Below, piece after piece: positions 26,536-36,032 of a stretch of DNA of 64,000 nucleotides (its first letter is position 1; every line of letters begins with the position of its first letter). A program made the position numbers and the translations under genes. Location of the stretch: the NCBI GenBank assembly GCA_900318335.1, contig ONKF01000013.1, positions 31,026 to 95,025 of the forward strand, read 5' to 3'. The notes beneath the pieces were generated by a model, which ran no database searches, was not told where the DNA came from, and saw nothing but the letters and a program-made list of their open reading frames with translations. Origin of the DNA: an uncultured Prevotellaceae bacterium. Its GTDB lineage: Bacteria > Bacteroidota > Bacteroidia > Bacteroidales > Muribaculaceae.

Positions 26536-27990
26536 ATGAAGAGATTATTAGTTGTATTGATGGCTGTGGTGGCGTTGTGTGCCAGCGCACAGCCTGAGAG
26601 GCCCAAACTGATTGTGGGACTGGTTGTGGACCAGATGAGATGGGACTACCTTTATAACTACGAGTGGGGCGAGGGCGGCTTCAAGACCTTGCTCCAGGAT
26701 GGTTACCGCTGCAACAACACCATCATCGACTATGTGCCCACTGTCACCGCCATCGGCCACTCCTCGATCTACACGGGCACGACACCCGCATTTCACGGCA
26801 TCGCCGGCAATAACTTCATGCTCAACGGAAAGAACGTGACGAGCGTGCAGGATGACACCGAGCGTGGCGTGGGTGGCAACGACAAGACCCGCGGCAAATC
26901 GCCTCGCAACCTTATCACCACCACCATCGCCGACCAGTTGCAACTGGCCACTGGCTTCAAGAGCCGCACCGTGGGCATCGCCCTCAAAGACCGCGCCGCC
27001 ATCCTGCCAGCGGGCCATCACCCCATTGGCGCCTATTGGTTTGATAAGGACTGCTCATCGTTTGTCACCAGCACCTATTACATGGACAAGTTGCCCAAGT
27101 GGGTCAGCGACTTCAACAAGAAGCATCGCGCGGAACTCTCGTTGGAACTAAATTACGTGCCCATGGGCACCATCATGACCTTTGCCATGGCCGAGCAGGC
27201 CCTGATCAACGAGAACCTGGGCATGGGCGAGGCGACCGACATGCTCGCCATCAGCGTCTCTAACACCGACATGTGCAGCCACTACTATGGGACCCACTCG
27301 CCTAAGGTCGATTCCATCTACATGCAGCTGGACAAGGAAATCGCCCATTTCATCGAGGTTTTGGACCAGCGCATCGGCCGCGGCAACTACCTGTTGTTCC
27401 TCTCGGCCGACCATGGCGGAACCCACAACTATCACCGCATGAAGTCCCACGGCCTGCCCAGCGGCTGCTGGAACAGTCCCGACGCCCTCATTGCCGCAAA
27501 TGAATTGCTGGAGAAGCGATTTGGCGTGAAAGACCTGATCAAGGCCGAGATGGAATACACCTTCTACCTGAACCACGAAGTCATTGACGCCGCACATCTC
27601 GACTACGATGAGGTGATGCGTGCCGCTTGTCAGGCGCTGGAAACTCCTGAGGAAATACAATGGGCCATCGACGTAGCGCATATCGACTCCTACCCCATCC
27701 CCAGCATCCTCAAGGAGCGCATCAAGCTGGGCTATTTCCCCGGACGCAGCGGCGAAATCTACATCGTGCCGCGCACGGGCGTGTATGCCGGCAAAACCGA
27801 GTGGGCGGGTTCCAATCACGGCACGTGGAGCCAGAGCGACTCCCACATCCCCCTGATCTTCATGGGATGGCACATCACGCCTGGCGAGACTAACCGCTTG
27901 ACCCACATGACCGACATCGCCGCTACAGTGTGCGCCATGCTCCACATCCAGACTCCTAACGGCTGCATCGGCACATCGGTGTTCGAGTAA
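26536..27990 (+). CDS. PafA-like secreted alkaline phosphatase
   Basis: Predicted periplasmic phosphatase of the alkaline phosphatase/nucleotide pyrophosphatase superfamily, 484 residues. The start at 26536 (MKRLLVVLMAVVALCASAQ) gives a clean signal peptide; in-frame ATGs at 26497 and 26527 only add hydrophilic residues. Metal and nucleophile motifs are visible: LVVDQMRWDYL, VPTVTAIGHSSIYTG (threonine nucleophile region), SNTDMCSHYYG and SADHGG. PafA enzymes release phosphate from monoesters in Bacteroidetes. It is followed by a terminator and is probably monocistronic. Confidence 0.88.
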   Translation: MKRLLVVLMAVVALCASAQPERPKLIVGLVVDQMRWDYLYNYEWGEGGFKTLLQDGYRCNNTIIDYVPTVTAIGHSSIYTGTTPAFHGIAGNNFMLNGKNVTSVQDDTERGVGGNDKTRGKSPRNLITTTIADQLQLATGFKSRTVGIALKDRAAILPAGHHPIGAYWFDKDCSSFVTSTYYMDKLPKWVSDFNKKHRAELSLELNYVPMGTIMTFAMAEQALINENLGMGEATDMLAISVSNTDMCSHYYGTHSPKVDSIYMQLDKEIAHFIEVLDQRIGRGNYLLFLSADHGGTHNYHRMKSHGLPSGCWNSPDALIAANELLEKRFGVKDLIKAEMEYTFYLNHEVIDAAHLDYDEVMRAACQALETPEEIQWAIDVAHIDSYPIPSILKERIKLGYFPGRSGEIYIVPRTGVYAGKTEWAGSNHGTWSQSDSHIPLIFMGWHITPGETNRLTHMTDIAATVCAMLHIQTPNGCIGTSVFE

Positions 27991-28025
27991 CGGCCGCCTC
28001 TCACAACATTTGTTAAAGAAGAGCT

Positions 28026-28058
28026 AAACTGGTCTTAGTCTGCGACTAAGGCCAGTTT
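28026..28058 (+). terminator. Terminator after PafA-like phosphatase gene
   Basis: AAACTGGTCTTAGTC (28026-28040) pairs with GACTAAGGCCAGTTT (28044-28058) at 14 of 15 positions around TGC, followed by TTGTTT. Confidence 0.85.
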
Positions 28059-28128
28059 TGTTTCGCCATCAGATTGAAATGTGATAACATTTTTTCGTAA
28101 TTTTTTCAACTATTTTAAAAATTTGTTG

Positions 28129-28136
28129 TAATTTTG
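28129..28136 (+). promoter_or_regulatory. Probable -7 box of the second susC-type operon
   Basis: TAATTTTG in an AT-rich stretch about 118 bases before the ATG at 28254. No convincing TTTG at the right distance. Confidence 0.4.
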
Positions 28137-28253
28137 TAACATTCTTACCGAATGACACATTAATATTGTTCCAATCACATGCGGTTTTCACTTGATTAAC
28201 GCAACTTAACAGTCGCAGAATTATTATTTTTATAACTATAAAATTAAACGTGT

Positions 28254-31200
28254 ATGAAAAGATTCTATTCATTGCTTGCGAGCCTGCTGCTTGTAACCAC
28301 GGCAGCGCTTGCACAGGTTTCAATCACCGGCACTGTAGTGTCGGCGCATGACAACGAACCTGTCATCGGTGCGACAGTCACCGTTGTAGGCACCAAGACG
28401 GGCACAGCCACCGACCTGGATGGCCGTTTCACCGTCAATGTGCCTAATGCCAACAGTCAACTGAACATTTCGTATATCGGCATGACGCCTATCACCGTCA
28501 AGGCCGAGAACGGCATGATCGTTGAACTCCACAGCAACTCCCAGGACCTTGACGAGGTGGTGGTAGTTGCCTATGGTACCGCCAAGAAGAGTGAGCTCAC
28601 CGGTGCCGTGTCCCAGGTGACCTCCCAGCAGATTGAAGCCCGCCCCGTGACCAGTGTCACCTCGGCACTGGAGGGCACCACGACCGGTCTGGTAGTCAAC
28701 TCGACCTATGGCCAGCCCGGTAGCGACGCTTCGGTCCGCATCCGCGGTTTCGCTTCGATCACCGGTAGCAACGAGCCGCTGTATGTCGTCGACGGTGTCC
28801 CCTACACTGCCAACATCAGTGACTTGAACAGCGCCGACATCGAGAGCATTACCGTGCTGAAAGACGCGACTTCGGCCGCCCTGTATGGTAACCGCGCCGG
28901 TAACGGTGTCATCCTGATTAACACCAAGAAGGGCCGCAACGACAAGACCCGCATCAACGCATCAGTCATGCTGGGTACCTACAACCGCGGTATTCCCGAG
29001 TATGACCGCATGAATCCCCGTCAGTGGATGAACGCCATGATGCAGAGCTACGTGCGCCAGATCTACGTTAACGGCAATAATGGCGAGAACCCCGACGGCA
29101 CACCCAAGGTCATGAGTTGGAGTGAAGCAATGGGTGTAGCCAATAAGGAAATCATCGATTCATATCTGAAATACAACATCTTCAACCAGCCCAACGACCA
29201 GTTGTTCAATGGTTTCAAGTTGAGGGATGATGCCCAGATCAAGAGCGGCATCGCCGACGACCTCGACTGGTTCAAGGCCGCTATCCGCAGCGGTTTCCGC
29301 CAGGAGTACAACATCAGTGGTGATGGTGGCACCAAGAACGCTAACTATTACCTGGGTGTAGGTTACACCAAGGAGGAAGGCTACACCAAGGAGTCGGGCT
29401 TTGAGCGCATCAATGGTCGCGCTCGCGTCAACCTGGAGCCCAAATCCTGGTTCAAGACCGGCTTGAACATCTCCGGTTCTCACCAGGTCATCAATTTCCA
29501 CAGCGAAAATGAGAGCAGTTACAAGAACGCCTTCAGCTACTGCCGCAACATTGCGCCCATCTATCCCGTCTATCAGCATGACCTGTCTTCTCCTAACGGC
29601 GATTACATCCTGGACGAGCAGGGTAACAAGATGTATGACAGCGGTGAAGCCAACGGCCGTCCCCAGTATTCGGGCCGCCACTATCTGTGGGAGATCGGAC
29701 TTGACATGGACAGGACCTACCGCAACACCCTGGCCGGCCAGGGCAATGTCACCTTTGTTCTGCCTTATGGATTTGACATCACCTTGAATGCCGACTTGAA
29801 TTTGCGCAATACCGAGAACCGCGAGTATGACAACGCCATCATCGGTGACGGTATGGGTAACAATGCCCGCACCAAGCGCCTCATCTACCGCTATAAGAAC
29901 TACACGTTCCAGCAATTGTTGAACTGGAACCGCACCTATGCCGACCGCCACACATTTGAGGTGCTGCTGGGTCATGAGAGCTACTACTACAAGTACAACT
30001 ACCTGTATGGTTTCAAGGCTGTCGAAACCCTTGCCGGCCACGTCGACATGATTAACTTCTCGGACATCCAGAACCTGTATGATTACGAGGAGAATGACCG
30101 CAAGGAGAGCTATCTGGGCCGCGTGCGCTACGTCCTCGATGACAAGTATGCGTTTGAGGGTTCATTCCGCCGTGACGGTAGCTCGCGCTTCCATCCCGAC
30201 CATCGCTGGGGTAACTTCTACAGCGTCGGTGCCAGTTGGATCCTGAGCCGTGAGGACTTTATCCGCAAGTATGAGTGGATCAACAACCTGAAACTGCGTG
30301 CAGCTTATGGTGAGGTAGGTAACGACCGTGGAGCCTCCTACTACAGCTACATGGCCCTGTATGACATCACCGTTAATGGTGGCATGGGTGCTCTGGTCAA
30401 GAGCCAGCTCACCAACGAGCTCCTGAGCTGGGAGTCGGTAAGGAACCTGAGTGTGGGTCTCGAAGGCCGCCTGTTCAACCGCCTGAACTTCAGCCTCGAG
30501 TTCTTTAACAAGGTATCCCACGACCTGATCTTCAAACTCAACCAGCCGCTGTCGGCCGGTGCCACCAGCACCAGTACTGCTGCATCACAGGTACTGATCA
30601 ACCTGGGTAACATGGCTAACCGCGGTATTGAGTTCTCGATCGACGCCGACATCGTTAAGGCCAAGGACTTCCGTTTCAACATGGGCCTGAACATGACCTA
30701 CCTGCACAACGTGATCACCAAGATGCCCGACATCTACAATGTGGGCGGCGAGAAGGATGAGTACGATGCAGGTTTGCAGGACGGCCAGTACAACTACCGC
30801 AAGGGCCACTCGATGTACGAGTTCTATACTTTCACCTTCAAGGGTATCGACGACATGACCGGTAGATCGCTCTATGCCTTTAACGATCATGACTGCTATA
30901 TTCCCGGCATGGTGAAAGACGGTGAGGACGTCACTAATCGCAAAGCTTTAACCGCTGATGAGTATGTTGTCATCGACGGTGTGCCCTATGTTTACAACCC
31001 CGGCTCCTATGGCAAGCGCGAGTGGCACGGCTCTGCAGTGCCCAAGTTCTATGGTAGCCTCAATCCCACGATTGAGTACAAGAACTTCACGCTGGGTGCC
31101 ATCTTCTCATACCAATTGGGCGGCAAGTGTATCGACTGGACCTACCAGAGCCTGACCTCGATGGGCGGCACCCCCAGTGCCCTCCACACCGACATGGAGA

Positions 31201-31619
31201 ATGCTTGGGTCAAGGACCTCGATGGCACCGTAACCACCTATACCGATGAGCAGATCAAGGCAATGACCGTGGGTGAGGGCGAGAACAGCTATGTGAACTA
31301 TCCCGCCAGCCGCCTGGATCCCAATGGAACCCCCGCGGTTTACGCGACCGACAATAGCTTCAACTCCGCTACCAGCAATCGCTACATCACCTCGTCTAAC
31401 TACTTTATTGTTAAGAATATCGGCCTGACTTACCGCTTGCCCAACAGCCTGCTGAAGAAGATTGGCTTTACCAACATCGCGCTCAACGCCACAGTTGAGA
31501 ACCTGTACACCAAGACTGCCCGCAAGGGTATGAACGCTCAGCAGAACTTCAGCGGTTACGTGGGTGACTACCTGGTAACTCCGCGCGTGTTCTCGTTCGG
31601 TGTGAAGTTTGGTTTCTAA
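28254..31619 (+). CDS. SusC/RagA-family TonB-dependent receptor
   Basis: Outer-membrane nutrient importer of 1121 residues. It has a signal peptide (about 1-21), a carboxypeptidase-regulatory-like domain (about 24-105, VIGATVTVVGTKTGTATD), the TonB-box-like DEVVVVAYG, and a plug with SVRIRGFASITGSNEPLYVVDG and VLKDATSAALYGNRAG. The barrel ends in FSFGVKFGF. It is paired with a SusD-type gene 34 bases downstream. No glycoside hydrolase, sulfatase or peptidase is linked, apart from an upstream phosphatase in a separate unit, so the substrate cannot be named. Confidence 0.93.
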   Translation: MKRFYSLLASLLLVTTAALAQVSITGTVVSAHDNEPVIGATVTVVGTKTGTATDLDGRFTVNVPNANSQLNISYIGMTPITVKAENGMIVELHSNSQDLDEVVVVAYGTAKKSELTGAVSQVTSQQIEARPVTSVTSALEGTTTGLVVNSTYGQPGSDASVRIRGFASITGSNEPLYVVDGVPYTANISDLNSADIESITVLKDATSAALYGNRAGNGVILINTKKGRNDKTRINASVMLGTYNRGIPEYDRMNPRQWMNAMMQSYVRQIYVNGNNGENPDGTPKVMSWSEAMGVANKEIIDSYLKYNIFNQPNDQLFNGFKLRDDAQIKSGIADDLDWFKAAIRSGFRQEYNISGDGGTKNANYYLGVGYTKEEGYTKESGFERINGRARVNLEPKSWFKTGLNISGSHQVINFHSENESSYKNAFSYCRNIAPIYPVYQHDLSSPNGDYILDEQGNKMYDSGEANGRPQYSGRHYLWEIGLDMDRTYRNTLAGQGNVTFVLPYGFDITLNADLNLRNTENREYDNAIIGDGMGNNARTKRLIYRYKNYTFQQLLNWNRTYADRHTFEVLLGHESYYYKYNYLYGFKAVETLAGHVDMINFSDIQNLYDYEENDRKESYLGRVRYVLDDKYAFEGSFRRDGSSRFHPDHRWGNFYSVGASWILSREDFIRKYEWINNLKLRAAYGEVGNDRGASYYSYMALYDITVNGGMGALVKSQLTNELLSWESVRNLSVGLEGRLFNRLNFSLEFFNKVSHDLIFKLNQPLSAGATSTSTAASQVLINLGNMANRGIEFSIDADIVKAKDFRFNMGLNMTYLHNVITKMPDIYNVGGEKDEYDAGLQDGQYNYRKGHSMYEFYTFTFKGIDDMTGRSLYAFNDHDCYIPGMVKDGEDVTNRKALTADEYVVIDGVPYVYNPGSYGKREWHGSAVPKFYGSLNPTIEYKNFTLGAIFSYQLGGKCIDWTYQSLTSMGGTPSALHTDMENAWVKDLDGTVTTYTDEQIKAMTVGEGENSYVNYPASRLDPNGTPAVYATDNSFNSATSNRYITSSNYFIVKNIGLTYRLPNSLLKKIGFTNIALNATVENLYTKTARKGMNAQQNFSGYVGDYLVTPRVFSFGVKFGF

Positions 31620-31653
31620 TCATCAATCATTACATTTATAAATAGAATACATT

Positions 31654-33219
31654 ATGAAAAAATTCAAATATATACTGATTGCAGGTATTGCAGCACTGGG
31701 TATGTCATCATGTTCAAGTGACTTCCTTGAAACTGCGCCGACCGCCGAAACCGGTGCGGCTACCGCTTTCGAAACGACCGAGAATGTAGAGTTGGCCATC
31801 AATGGCTGCGCCCGTGTGATGATGAACCAGTACCTGAGTACACAGGGTATGTGTGGCGAGGGTTGCATCAAGATGTGGTACGGCAACTATCCTGGCCAGG
31901 ACTTCTTTGTGAACCTTCCTGGATGGGCATCGCTGATCAACCAAGAGATACACGACACACCCACTAGTCTGTACACTTACTATCCCTGGTTCTACTACTA
32001 CAAGCTGATCAGCAACGCCAATAGTATCGTCCAGAACGTTGACGGTGCCCAAGGCCCCGAGGATGACAAGAAGTTCCTCAAAGCCCAGGCTTTGACCTTC
32101 CGCGCCTATGCCTACATGATGCTGGCACAAATCTATTGCAAGCGCTGGGTTGATTCAGATAACGGCAACTGCCCGGGTCTCGTTCTGCGTCTGGACGAGA
32201 GTGTGGGTGACCTGCCCTTGACTTCACTGGCCGACGCCTACGAACAGATTTACGCCGACCTTGACGAGGCCATCAATCTCTATGAGGAGTCTGGCCGTCG
32301 TCGTGCGGAAATAGATTTCTTCCTGCCCGACATCGAGGTGGCTTACGCAACCTATGCCCGCGCTGCCCTGAACCGCTGTGACTGGAACAACGCATCTAAG
32401 TATGCCAAGCTGGCCCGCGCCGACCACCCGCTCATGAGCAATACCGAACTGATGAGTAACGGTTTCTGCACCCACAACAGCGAGTGGATCTGGGGTGGCT
32501 ACAGCGCTAGCGACCAGACACTGTATTACTACAGCTACCATGCTTACATTGCCTACAACAGCAATGCCGGTAACGTGCGCAACTATCCCAAGTGCATCAG
32601 CAGGGAGCTGTTCAATCAGATTCCCGAAACCGACATTCGCCGCCAGTGGTGGCTTGACCCCACAGGTTACACTTACACCACCTCGACCGGTGAAGCCGCC
32701 AACAGCACCCAGCTGGCTAAAGATACCCGTGCCAAATATCCCGACCTGCTGAGCAACGCCAAGGTATTTGCCTACATGCAGTTCAAGGTGCGTTGTAATG
32801 ACACCCCGGGTGTGGGTGAGCTGAACAACTTCCGCTCCAGTGAGATGCTGCTCATCGAGGCCGAGGCCGAGTACATGCTGAACAACCCCAGTGGAGCACA
32901 GGCTGCCCTGATTGCCCTGAACAAGACTTCGGGCCGCGATCCCGAGTACAGCTGCAACAAGACGGGTGCCGACCTGCTCAACGAGATCAAGCTGTATCGC
33001 CGCATCGAGCTGTGGGGCGAAGGCTTTGACTGGTTTGACATGAAGCGCTGGAAAGACACCCTCGTTCGCCACACCTATGAGGACGGCGGCAACTTCCTGA
33101 CCACGCTGGCAGTAACCATCAGGCCCGATGAAAAGAACGAGTGGCGCTATATGATCCCCACCCGCGAGACCGACTACAACAAGGCCGTTCGCGACGGTGT
33201 CATCACCCCCGCCGAGTAA
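31654..33219 (+). CDS. SusD/RagB-family nutrient-binding lipoprotein
   Basis: Outer-membrane lipoprotein lid for the preceding SusC-type channel, 521 residues with lipobox MSSC (C20). SSDFLETAPTAE, the TPR-like KAQALTFRAYAYMMLAQIY and the C-terminal IELWGEGFDWFDMKRW segment mark the family. It differs strongly from the starch SusD in this window. A terminator follows, so the locus is a bare SusCD pair. Confidence 0.92.
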   Translation: MKKFKYILIAGIAALGMSSCSSDFLETAPTAETGAATAFETTENVELAINGCARVMMNQYLSTQGMCGEGCIKMWYGNYPGQDFFVNLPGWASLINQEIHDTPTSLYTYYPWFYYYKLISNANSIVQNVDGAQGPEDDKKFLKAQALTFRAYAYMMLAQIYCKRWVDSDNGNCPGLVLRLDESVGDLPLTSLADAYEQIYADLDEAINLYEESGRRRAEIDFFLPDIEVAYATYARAALNRCDWNNASKYAKLARADHPLMSNTELMSNGFCTHNSEWIWGGYSASDQTLYYYSYHAYIAYNSNAGNVRNYPKCISRELFNQIPETDIRRQWWLDPTGYTYTTSTGEAANSTQLAKDTRAKYPDLLSNAKVFAYMQFKVRCNDTPGVGELNNFRSSEMLLIEAEAEYMLNNPSGAQAALIALNKTSGRDPEYSCNKTGADLLNEIKLYRRIELWGEGFDWFDMKRWKDTLVRHTYEDGGNFLTTLAVTIRPDEKNEWRYMIPTRETDYNKAVRDGVITPAE

Positions 33220-33251
33220 TCCTCAAGCAACCGCTTGACAGACCATAGCAC

Positions 33252-33287
33252 AATTAGTGCCGACGCTTCACCGCGCCGGCACTAATT
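33252..33287 (+). terminator. Terminator after second susD-type gene
   Basis: AATTAGTGCCG (33252-33262) and CGGCACTAATT (33277-33287) form a perfect 11-bp stem followed by TGTTTTAT. Confidence 0.85.
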
Positions 33288-33359
33288 TGTTTTATAAGTC
33301 CCCAAAGCAATCCCCAGGACTCAACAAGCCAGGTGACGATAGTCCCCAGCCAACTTCAT

Positions 33360-33956
33360 CTACTGCTCAAATTCTATCTTGTTAACAGTGAGTTTCTGCT
33401 TGCTGATGGTGTAGAAACCTACCCCGCAATAGGCAAGAGGCATATAACGGATACGGATGATTTCCTGTCCATCCACCAGAAAAGCCAACTCATCAGCATC
33501 CTTGACCAAGGTCCACTCCTGCTCAAGTTTTTTCTTCTTTTTCCACTTGATGCCCTGATGGAAACTACCCACTTCCCTATTGTTCTCAAAACGCAAGAAG
33601 CTCACTGCATACTCATTGAACGAGAAGCAATAGAAGTTACCGTCATCACGATAATTGAAGATCAGACCCACCTGCTTGTCATCCTTGAGTTTGTCAATGA
33701 CAACATGGGCTGTGATTCTAAAATCACGTTCCACATTGATAGGTGCATAGCAATGGGTCTTGAGAGCCACTTCGTCATGCTTGGACTGGATACTCAATTG
33801 TCCATTGATAATCTGGATTGTACCGATATTATCACCGATCTCTCCTTCATTCCAAGAGTACAAGTTAGCGCTAAAATCATCTACAATCACATTGGCCATA
33901 GCACCTAAGGCCATAGCCGCCATCAGCAGCAAGGTTATAACATTCTTTTTCCTCAT
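33360..33956 (-). CDS. Secreted protein with LamG/DUF1080-like beta-sandwich
   Basis: Exported 198-residue protein of unknown function. The signal peptide covers about residues 1-21 (ending GAMANV). The rest alternates strands typical of concanavalin-like sandwiches: VDDFSANLYSWNEGEIG, GQLSIQSKH, VGLIFNYRDDGNFYCFSF and a final GVGFYTISKQKLTVNKIEF. This resembles LamG or 3-keto-disaccharide hydrolase folds, but no catalytic motif is evident. Last gene of a four-gene operon of small envelope proteins with 18-19 base spacers. Confidence 0.75.
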   Translation of the reverse strand: MRKKNVITLLLMAAMALGAMANVIVDDFSANLYSWNEGEIGDNIGTIQIINGQLSIQSKHDEVALKTHCYAPINVERDFRITAHVVIDKLKDDKQVGLIFNYRDDGNFYCFSFNEYAVSFLRFENNREVGSFHQGIKWKKKKKLEQEWTLVKDADELAFLVDGQEIIRIRYMPLAYCGVGFYTISKQKLTVNKIEFEQ

Positions 33957-33975
33957 CTTTAATTAAGTTTATTGA

Positions 33976-34689
33976 TTAGAAGCTATGTAATTTACCAATA
34001 CGTGTCTGTAACTCTTGAATGAGAGTCGTCAGCTCACGGGGGATTCGGTCTATCTCTACAAACTCGCCATGCTTGCCCAGTTTGGTAGCGGCAACTTCGC
34101 TCAGCACTTTGATCTGGAAAGCCACAAGTTCCGGATTAGAGATATCTCTAATAACCACCCTGTTGCGCAACTGCTTGTCACTCATGGTGAACTCGGTATA
34201 ATGCCATGGTGTTTGCACATATCCGCTATAGAAATCGGTGGTCTCAATTTCGTCAAAATAATTCAGGAGGACCTGATGCAGCAACTTCCATGCAGTCTTA
34301 GTATCATAGGTCCCGTCGGCCTTTTTAGTATAATACTTCTGATCGACTTCAATCGTGAAGAACTTGTTCACTGCGCCTGAAGGCTCGGTACCATTCATGA
34401 ACCCATCGGGCTGCATCACCAGGTGCAGACTCTCGCGCTTGTCTCCACCATAAAACTTAGTGTTGATAGTAAGGTAGCCGTCGCATTCAACGCGGATAAC
34501 CGCAACGGCGTTTTTCTTCTTCGGGCAAGGGAATTCGCCATAGCCGTTCCCGACAAACGTATTGTCCACATAGATGGCTGCTTCACGCGGCTCCACCGAG
34601 ATTTTAACAATCTTGGTCCTGCCGAATGCTGATACTTGAACGATGGAACACAGCATCAGCAGCATGGTCAAAAATAATTTCTGTTTCAT
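33976..34689 (-). CDS. Exported protein with PEGA-like N-terminal domain
   Basis: Protein of 237 residues with signal peptide (1-21, ending VSAFG). Residues about 28-90 form a PEGA-like beta domain (VEPREAAIYVDNTFVGNGYGEFPC), a fold common in surface proteins. The C-terminal half is mixed alpha/beta without a recognised motif. Third in the operon 35593-33360; the next gene upstream encodes another short PEGA-like lipoprotein. Confidence 0.7.
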   Translation of the reverse strand: MKQKLFLTMLLMLCSIVQVSAFGRTKIVKISVEPREAAIYVDNTFVGNGYGEFPCPKKKNAVAVIRVECDGYLTINTKFYGGDKRESLHLVMQPDGFMNGTEPSGAVNKFFTIEVDQKYYTKKADGTYDTKTAWKLLHQVLLNYFDEIETTDFYSGYVQTPWHYTEFTMSDKQLRNRVVIRDISNPELVAFQIKVLSEVAATKLGKHGEFVEIDRIPRELTTLIQELQTRIGKLHSF

Positions 34690-34707
34690 GTCAATTTACA
34701 TTTATTA

Positions 34708-35031
34708 TTAGTACGTTTTTGATTTTCTTCCTCCTGACGAGTATCGCAGATCATGCACAATCGGCAATTCAATCAACTCATTGTTTATATGACCCTCTTT
34801 GCTGAAGGTGCGACGGTAGACTTCTTTTCCTCCGTCATAGCAAGTTACGACAACGTCCTGTTTGGAGTTTGGGAACACATAGTTCACCAGCGCTTTGCCC
34901 GCATACTCTCCATCTATATAAATATCAATGGTGGGGTCATCACAGGAGAAATTAAGCCGCGTGGGCGAGACACAGGCAGCCAACAACGCGAGAGCGCTAA
35001 CTACAAACAGCTTTTTAATCTTGTTTTTCAT
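34708..35031 (-). CDS. Small lipoprotein, PEGA-like
   Basis: Lipoprotein of 107 residues with lipobox LAAC (C20). The short mature part (DPTIDIYIDGEYAGKALVNYVFP) resembles a single PEGA-like repeat, and the tail is basic (GGRKSKTY). Second gene of the four-gene operon. Function unknown. Confidence 0.7.
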   Translation of the reverse strand: MKNKIKKLFVVSALALLAACVSPTRLNFSCDDPTIDIYIDGEYAGKALVNYVFPNSKQDVVVTCYDGGKEVYRRTFSKEGHINNELIELPIVHDLRYSSGGRKSKTY

Positions 35032-35050
35032 ATATCAGTGTATTTTATGT

Positions 35051-35593
35051 CTAAAAATCGATACCCACCCTAAAGTCGATGCCACCACAGTTCTTCTTTA
35101 CCCTATAGTAGTCAAAATCATAGTCAATAATGAAAAACTCTGATTGCTGCATGGTGTAGCCAATGCCAACGTTGAGGCCAATGTCATCGGAAAGCTCAAA
35201 CCTGCAACCGACCGACGGATTGATGTACACGCCTTTCACGTCAATCAACGAGTAGCCCACCCTGAGGTCGACGTATGGCGTAATTTCATTGTTGATGAGA
35301 TCACTGCGGAAATGAGCGAACAGCGGAAGACTGCACAACTCATCATTGCCATCAAAATAGTAATTGAAACCCACACCCAACCCAGCGAAAAATTGCGGTG
35401 CGATCTGGTATCCATGAGATGTCATGATACCAATGCGGTCATGGTTCTTACCCCAGTCGCCCACACCAAGTGTGTAGGAGAAATCGGCAAAACCACGATA
35501 CCCTTCAGGGATTCCATCATCGTCAAAGTAGATTGCGCTTGCAGTCAAGCATGACAGCACAACAAGCGCACAAAGCAACATCACTTTTTTCAT
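35051..35593 (-). CDS. Small outer-membrane beta-barrel protein
   Basis: Exported 180-residue protein, signal peptide 1-20 (ending TASAI). Alternating amphipathic strands (FADFSYTLGVGDW, FFAGLGVGFNYYF, ITPYVDLRVGYSL, GLNVGIGYTM) and an aromatic end (IDFRVGIDF) fit an OmpW/OmpX-like 8-strand barrel. First gene of the operon; its -7 box TAATTTTG lies at the complement of 35663-35670. Function unknown. Confidence 0.75.
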   Translation of the reverse strand: MKKVMLLCALVVLSCLTASAIYFDDDGIPEGYRGFADFSYTLGVGDWGKNHDRIGIMTSHGYQIAPQFFAGLGVGFNYYFDGNDELCSLPLFAHFRSDLINNEITPYVDLRVGYSLIDVKGVYINPSVGCRFELSDDIGLNVGIGYTMQQSEFFIIDYDFDYYRVKKNCGGIDFRVGIDF

Positions 35594-35662
35594 AATAATT
35601 TTATTTTTAATGATTTAACGATTTTTGAGGCAATAGTTATCCTCTACAACAGTTCCAAGACA

Positions 35663-35670
35663 CAAAATTA
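35663..35670 (-). promoter_or_regulatory. -7 box of the four-gene envelope operon
   Basis: TAATTTTG on the minus strand about 70 bases before the ATG at 35593. It lies in the T-rich tail of the upstream gene's terminator. Confidence 0.45.
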
Positions 35671-35681
35671 TTCATTATAAA

Positions 35682-35706
35682 CAACACGCTTAGGAAAAGC
35701 GTGTTG
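35682..35706 (-). terminator. Terminator of HTH gene A
   Basis: CAACACGCTT (35682-35691) and AAGCGTGTTG (35697-35706) form a perfect 10-bp stem with loop AGGAA. Read leftwards it is followed by TTTATAATG. Confidence 0.75.
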
Positions 35707-35715
35707 CGCATAGTT

Positions 35716-35952
35716 CTACGATTCTGTAGAATCTTTTTCCACATCCATACTATCCTCCTGGCAATAGAGGGCGAAGAAATTGCGATTTAAGATGATGCTG
35801 ATTCGTTCCAGCAGACGGGTATCGATGCCCTGTCGCTTGAAGATATTATACACATTGGTGCGGTCGCAGTGCAATTTCTCTGCGAGCCACGATGCACCCC
35901 GTTCCTGGCGATGCAATTCTGCTTTTATTTCTCTTCCAATATGTATTTTCAT
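35716..35952 (-). CDS. Mini helix-turn-helix protein A
   Basis: Predicted DNA-binding protein of 78 residues. The start at 35952 (MKIHIGREIKAEL) matches the two paralogues; an upstream in-frame ATG at 35991 has no counterpart there. The core GASWLAEKLHCDRTNVYNIFKRQGIDTRLLERISIIL is an XRE-like four-helix HTH, followed by NRNFFALYCQ and an acidic tail. It has its own terminator and a long upstream leader. The family occurs widely in Bacteroidetes as small stand-alone genes of unknown role. It is the most diverged of the three copies. Confidence 0.8.
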   Translation of the reverse strand: MKIHIGREIKAELHRQERGASWLAEKLHCDRTNVYNIFKRQGIDTRLLERISIILNRNFFALYCQEDSMDVEKDSTES

Positions 35953-35996
35953 TGTTTTGTATCCGCACCCGATGGCGCGTCGTCCTATCATTTAAT

Positions 35997-36032
35997 AACC
36001 CCCTCTTGGTTCAGTCTTGGCAAGAGGGGGTT
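35997..36032 (-). other. Hairpin in the leader of HTH gene A
   Basis: AACCCCCTCTTG (35997-36008) and CAAGAGGGGGTT (36021-36032) form a perfect 12-bp stem around 12 bases, 45 bases upstream of the gene. A weaker CCCCC/GGGGG pair lies at 36089-36110. The stretch 35953-36342 has no other gene. Confidence 0.7.
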
